From positions 558,001 through 622,000 of the forward strand of contig CBDCCY010000002.1 of assembly GCA_965215155.1 (NCBI GenBank): a stretch of 64,000 nucleotides of DNA, given 5' to 3'. How positions within the stretch are numbered: position 1 is the stretch's first letter; every line of letters starts with the position of its first letter. The position numbers were made by a program, and so were the translations under genes. The notes under the pieces were generated by a model. It did not search any database. It had not been told where the DNA came from and was given only the letters and a program-made list of their open reading frames with translations. Shown here piece by piece: positions 61,878 to 64,000 of this stretch. The DNA is from JAGWAJ01 sp965215155. Lineage in GTDB: Bacteria > Acidobacteriota > Vicinamibacteria > Vicinamibacterales > UBA8438.

Positions 61878-62504
61878 ATGGGCGCGTCGCGGCTCATCGC
61901 GCTGGACGTCGCGCTCCTGCTGCCCCGCGCGGCGGCGGTCTCGTTGGGGCGGCTGAACGCTCGGCTTCGGCCTCCGCCCGCAGGTTTCGCCTTCGACGAC
62001 ACCCACCTGCCCCACGTCACGCTCGTCCAGCAGTTCGTCCGGGCGGCCGACCTGGACGTCGTTCTGCCCGCGCTCGGCGGGGTCGCCTCGCGGATGCCAC
62101 CGATCCGGCTGCGCAGTGTCGGGCTGCGCCGCGGCCGCACGACCACGAGCCTCGGAGTCGACGGAGGGGCCGCGCTCCGCCGCCTGCACTATCACCTCCT
62201 TGAGCGTCTCGAGCCCCATGCGGCGCCGCCGGCCGGTGCCTCGGCGTTCGTGGCCGAGGGCGAGCCCCCCCGCGACGGCGACATCGACTGGGTCGCGCAC
62301 TTTCGCACGCAGGCGGCGGGAGCACGCTTCGAGCCGCACGTCACCCTGGGCGTCGGCGCGCTCGGCGTCGCCGCGCCGCGGATCGCGTTCACGGCCACCG
62401 AGCTGGCGGCCTGCCATCTCGGCCGCTTCTGCACCTGCCGGCGTGTCCTGGGCGCATGGGGACTCGGGGGCTCGGCGGAGGCGCCCGCGGAGTCCGCATC
62501 GTGA
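61878..62504 (+). CDS. 2H phosphoesterase (2'-5' RNA ligase-like)
   Basis: 208 residues. The two H-x-T motifs of the superfamily are present: DTHLPHVTLVQQFV (about residue 49) and ARFEPHVTLGVGAL (about 155), each after a hydrophobic strand. Members include 2'-5' RNA ligases and cyclic phosphodiesterases; substrate unknown. The ATG at 61878 is followed by MGASRLIALDVALLLP. Its stop overlaps the VKOR-like start (GTGA). Confidence 0.8.
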   Translation: MGASRLIALDVALLLPRAAAVSLGRLNARLRPPPAGFAFDDTHLPHVTLVQQFVRAADLDVVLPALGGVASRMPPIRLRSVGLRRGRTTTSLGVDGGAALRRLHYHLLERLEPHAAPPAGASAFVAEGEPPRDGDIDWVAHFRTQAAGARFEPHVTLGVGALGVAAPRIAFTATELAACHLGRFCTCRRVLGAWGLGGSAEAPAESAS

Positions 62505-62914
62505 CGGTCGCCCTGGTGGGGCTGGCCGCGGTGGGGCTGCTCATCGCGTCGTACTTCACGGCGGTCGCCTATCGCTGGATGCGGCCGGACGCGCGCTGGA
62601 TCCCCCCTTTCTGCCGCCTGGGCGAGGCGACGTGCGCGTCGATCGTCTTCACCCCCGCGGCCCGCGTGTTCCGCGTGCCCAACTCGCTGCTGGGCCAGCT
62701 CTACTACGCCTCGCTGCTCGCCGGCGCGCCGGCCGGCGCCCTCGACGAGCCGCGGCTGCGGCTCGTCTGGCTCGCGGCGAGTCTCGTCACGGTCGGCCTG
62801 GGCGCGTACCTGACGTGGTCGCTGCTGTTCGTGATCCGCGTCGCCTGCGTGCTCTGCTTCACGTCGCACGCGATCAACGCGGTTATCCTCGGCCTGCTGC
62901 TCCTGGGGATCTGA
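62501..62914 (+). CDS. VKOR-family membrane protein
   Basis: 137 residues with three to four membrane segments: VALVGLAAVGLLIASYFTAV, LVWLAASLVTVGLGAYLTWS and AINAVILGLLLLGI. Two loop cysteines in FCRLGEATCASIVF and the active-site-like VIRVACVLCFTSHA (CxxC) match vitamin K epoxide reductase homologues, which reoxidise DsbA-like proteins using quinone. The GTG at 62501 overlaps the previous stop. Confidence 0.8.
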   Translation: MTVALVGLAAVGLLIASYFTAVAYRWMRPDARWIPPFCRLGEATCASIVFTPAARVFRVPNSLLGQLYYASLLAGAPAGALDEPRLRLVWLAASLVTVGLGAYLTWSLLFVIRVACVLCFTSHAINAVILGLLLLGI

Positions 62915-62959
62915 CCGACCGGTTCCCCCGATGCGGCAAGCTGCGTGCGGGAGGCTCCC

Positions 62960-63979
62960 ATGAATGAGCAGCAGTGGTACGTGGCGCCGCACGGCAATCA
63001 GATCGGACCGATTCCCCGCTCGGAGGTCGAGTCGATGCTGCGGAACGGCAGCATCGACGGCGACACCCACGTGTTCCGCCCGGGGCTGAGCGGCTGGATG
63101 CGGCTGCGCGACGTGCCGCAACTCGCCGGCGCGGTGGCACCGGTGGACGCCGCGGTCGTGCCGCACCCGCCCGGCCGGGCCGCGCACGAGATCGACTTTC
63201 GGATCGAGGGCACGGAGATGCAGTTCGTCGAGGTGGCCCTCGATCCCGGCGAAAGTGCGGTGGCCGAGGCCGGGGCCATGATGTACATGACGTCCGGCAT
63301 CCGCATGGAGACCGTCTTCGGCGACGGGAGCGAGCGCAGGCAGTCCGGCATCGTCGGCACGCTCCTCGGTGCCGGCAAGCGCCTCCTCACCGGCGAGAGC
63401 CTGTTCATGACCGTGTTCACGAACGAAGGCCCGGGACTGCAGCGCGTCGCGTTCACCGCCCCGTACGCGGGGAAGATCCTGCCGATGGACCTTGCGACCC
63501 TCGGCGGCGAGCTCGTCTGCCAGCGGGACGCGTTCCTCAGCGCCGCGAAGGGCGTGTCGATCGGCATCGCGTTCCAGAAGAAGATCGGGGCCGGCCTGTT
63601 CGGCGGCGAGGGGTTCATCATGCAGCGGCTCGAGGGCGACGGCCTCACCTTCGTGCACGCCGGCGGCACGGTCAAGCTGCTGGAACTCGGGCCCGGCGAG
63701 ACGCTGCGCATCGACACCGGCTGCCTCGTGGCGCTCGAGCCGCGGGTCAGCTACGACGTGCAGTTCGTGGGCGGCATCAAGAGCGCGCTGTTCGGCGGCG
63801 AAGGCATCTTCTTCGCGACGCTCTCCGGCCCCGGGCGCGTCTGGCTGCAGTCGCTCCCGCTGAGCCGGCTGGCCGACCGCATCTACAAGGCCGCGCCGCA
63901 GACCGGCGGGCGGCGCCAGGGAGAGGGTTCCGTGCTCGACCACCTCGGCGGCCTCGGCAACCTCATCGACGGCCGCTAG
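62960..63979 (+). CDS. GYF_2 plus AIM24/TIGR00266 protein
   Basis: 339 residues. N-terminal GYF_2-like domain (QQWYVAPHGNQIGPIPRSEV and DTHVFRPGLSGWMRLRDV), then a beta-rich TIGR00266/AIM24 domain with VALDPGESAVAEAGAMMYMT, FTAPYAGKILPMDLATLGGE and RLEGDGLTFVHAGG. Such proteins are cytosolic beta-prism-like folds of unclear role, sometimes linked to membrane stress. The ATG at 62960 has GGGAGG upstream. Confidence 0.85.
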   Translation: MNEQQWYVAPHGNQIGPIPRSEVESMLRNGSIDGDTHVFRPGLSGWMRLRDVPQLAGAVAPVDAAVVPHPPGRAAHEIDFRIEGTEMQFVEVALDPGESAVAEAGAMMYMTSGIRMETVFGDGSERRQSGIVGTLLGAGKRLLTGESLFMTVFTNEGPGLQRVAFTAPYAGKILPMDLATLGGELVCQRDAFLSAAKGVSIGIAFQKKIGAGLFGGEGFIMQRLEGDGLTFVHAGGTVKLLELGPGETLRIDTGCLVALEPRVSYDVQFVGGIKSALFGGEGIFFATLSGPGRVWLQSLPLSRLADRIYKAAPQTGGRRQGEGSVLDHLGGLGNLIDGR

Positions 63980-64000
63980 GAGTCTGCGTCGCAGAACCTG
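63978..64000. repeat. Start of a dispersed palindromic repeat at the window edge
   Basis: AGGAGTCTGCG and CGCAGA are arms of the same palindrome seen at 44675-44728 and in the 84-bp tandem repeats. It begins right at the stop codon of the AIM24 gene and runs into the window edge. Confidence 0.55.

Noticed and set aside
1..64000. CRISPR array
   Set aside because: Repeated sequences here are long, palindromic or few; none shows regular short repeats with unique spacers.

Overview
High-GC bacterial DNA with strong coding periodicity. Four tandem secreted proteins at 54896-59058 look like the 'VWFA-related Acidobacterial domain' family, so I infer an Acidobacteriota genome, perhaps Vicinamibacteria. 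That is inference from gene content; no rRNA is present.

Layout. 1-13403 is mostly ordinary chromosome: a ccmE fragment, maf, a DUF721 protein, a thiolase, two secreted beta-propeller proteins, recA, a three-gene M16 protease/FtsB-like operon, tRNA-Phe(GAA) and a one-piece histidine kinase/response regulator. An IS630 copy sits at 13521-14682. From 14947 a minus-strand operon runs from high to low coordinates: cysteine desulfurase, GcvH-like lipoyl carrier, CobW GTPase, small Cys protein, two-cluster ferredoxin, radical SAM enzyme, DUF116-polyprenyl synthase fusion, prenyltransferase-repeat protein and a squalene-hopene-cyclase-like class II terpene cyclase. A divergent lipoate ligase lies next to the desulfurase. 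Most junctions overlap by 1-4 nt.

The operon is cut in two. The radical SAM N-terminal half, ending at its CxxxCxxC motif, lies at 42105-42284. Its C-terminal half lies at 19530-20510 on the same strand. Between them is a 21.6 kb island of surface-polysaccharide genes (glycosyltransferases, a flippase, broken neighbours) and nested mobile DNA. The mobile DNA comprises an AlpA/primase/integrase element with about 325-bp direct repeats that hold an iteron-like array and a three-way-junction palindrome; a 2.8-kb ISKra4-type element carrying a DUF4338 (DruA-like) gene with a 9-bp target duplication; a second IS630 copy inside a glycosyltransferase; and a RIT element (three overlapping tyrosine recombinases) inside an IS66-like transposase gene.

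47406-64000 returns to chromosome: a PQQ-type quinoprotein, a cytochrome c/copper-monooxygenase-like protein, secreted unknowns, two paralogous small secreted proteins, the four VWFA paralogs, hisC, an S9-type hydrolase, a 2H phosphoesterase, a VKOR-like protein and a GYF/AIM24 protein. A dispersed palindromic repeat of about 84 bp marks several intergenic sites here.

The most interesting content is the lipoyl-carrier/Fe-S/radical SAM/terpene-cyclase operon as a possible undescribed lipid pathway, and the structured repeats of the 23-31 kb element.
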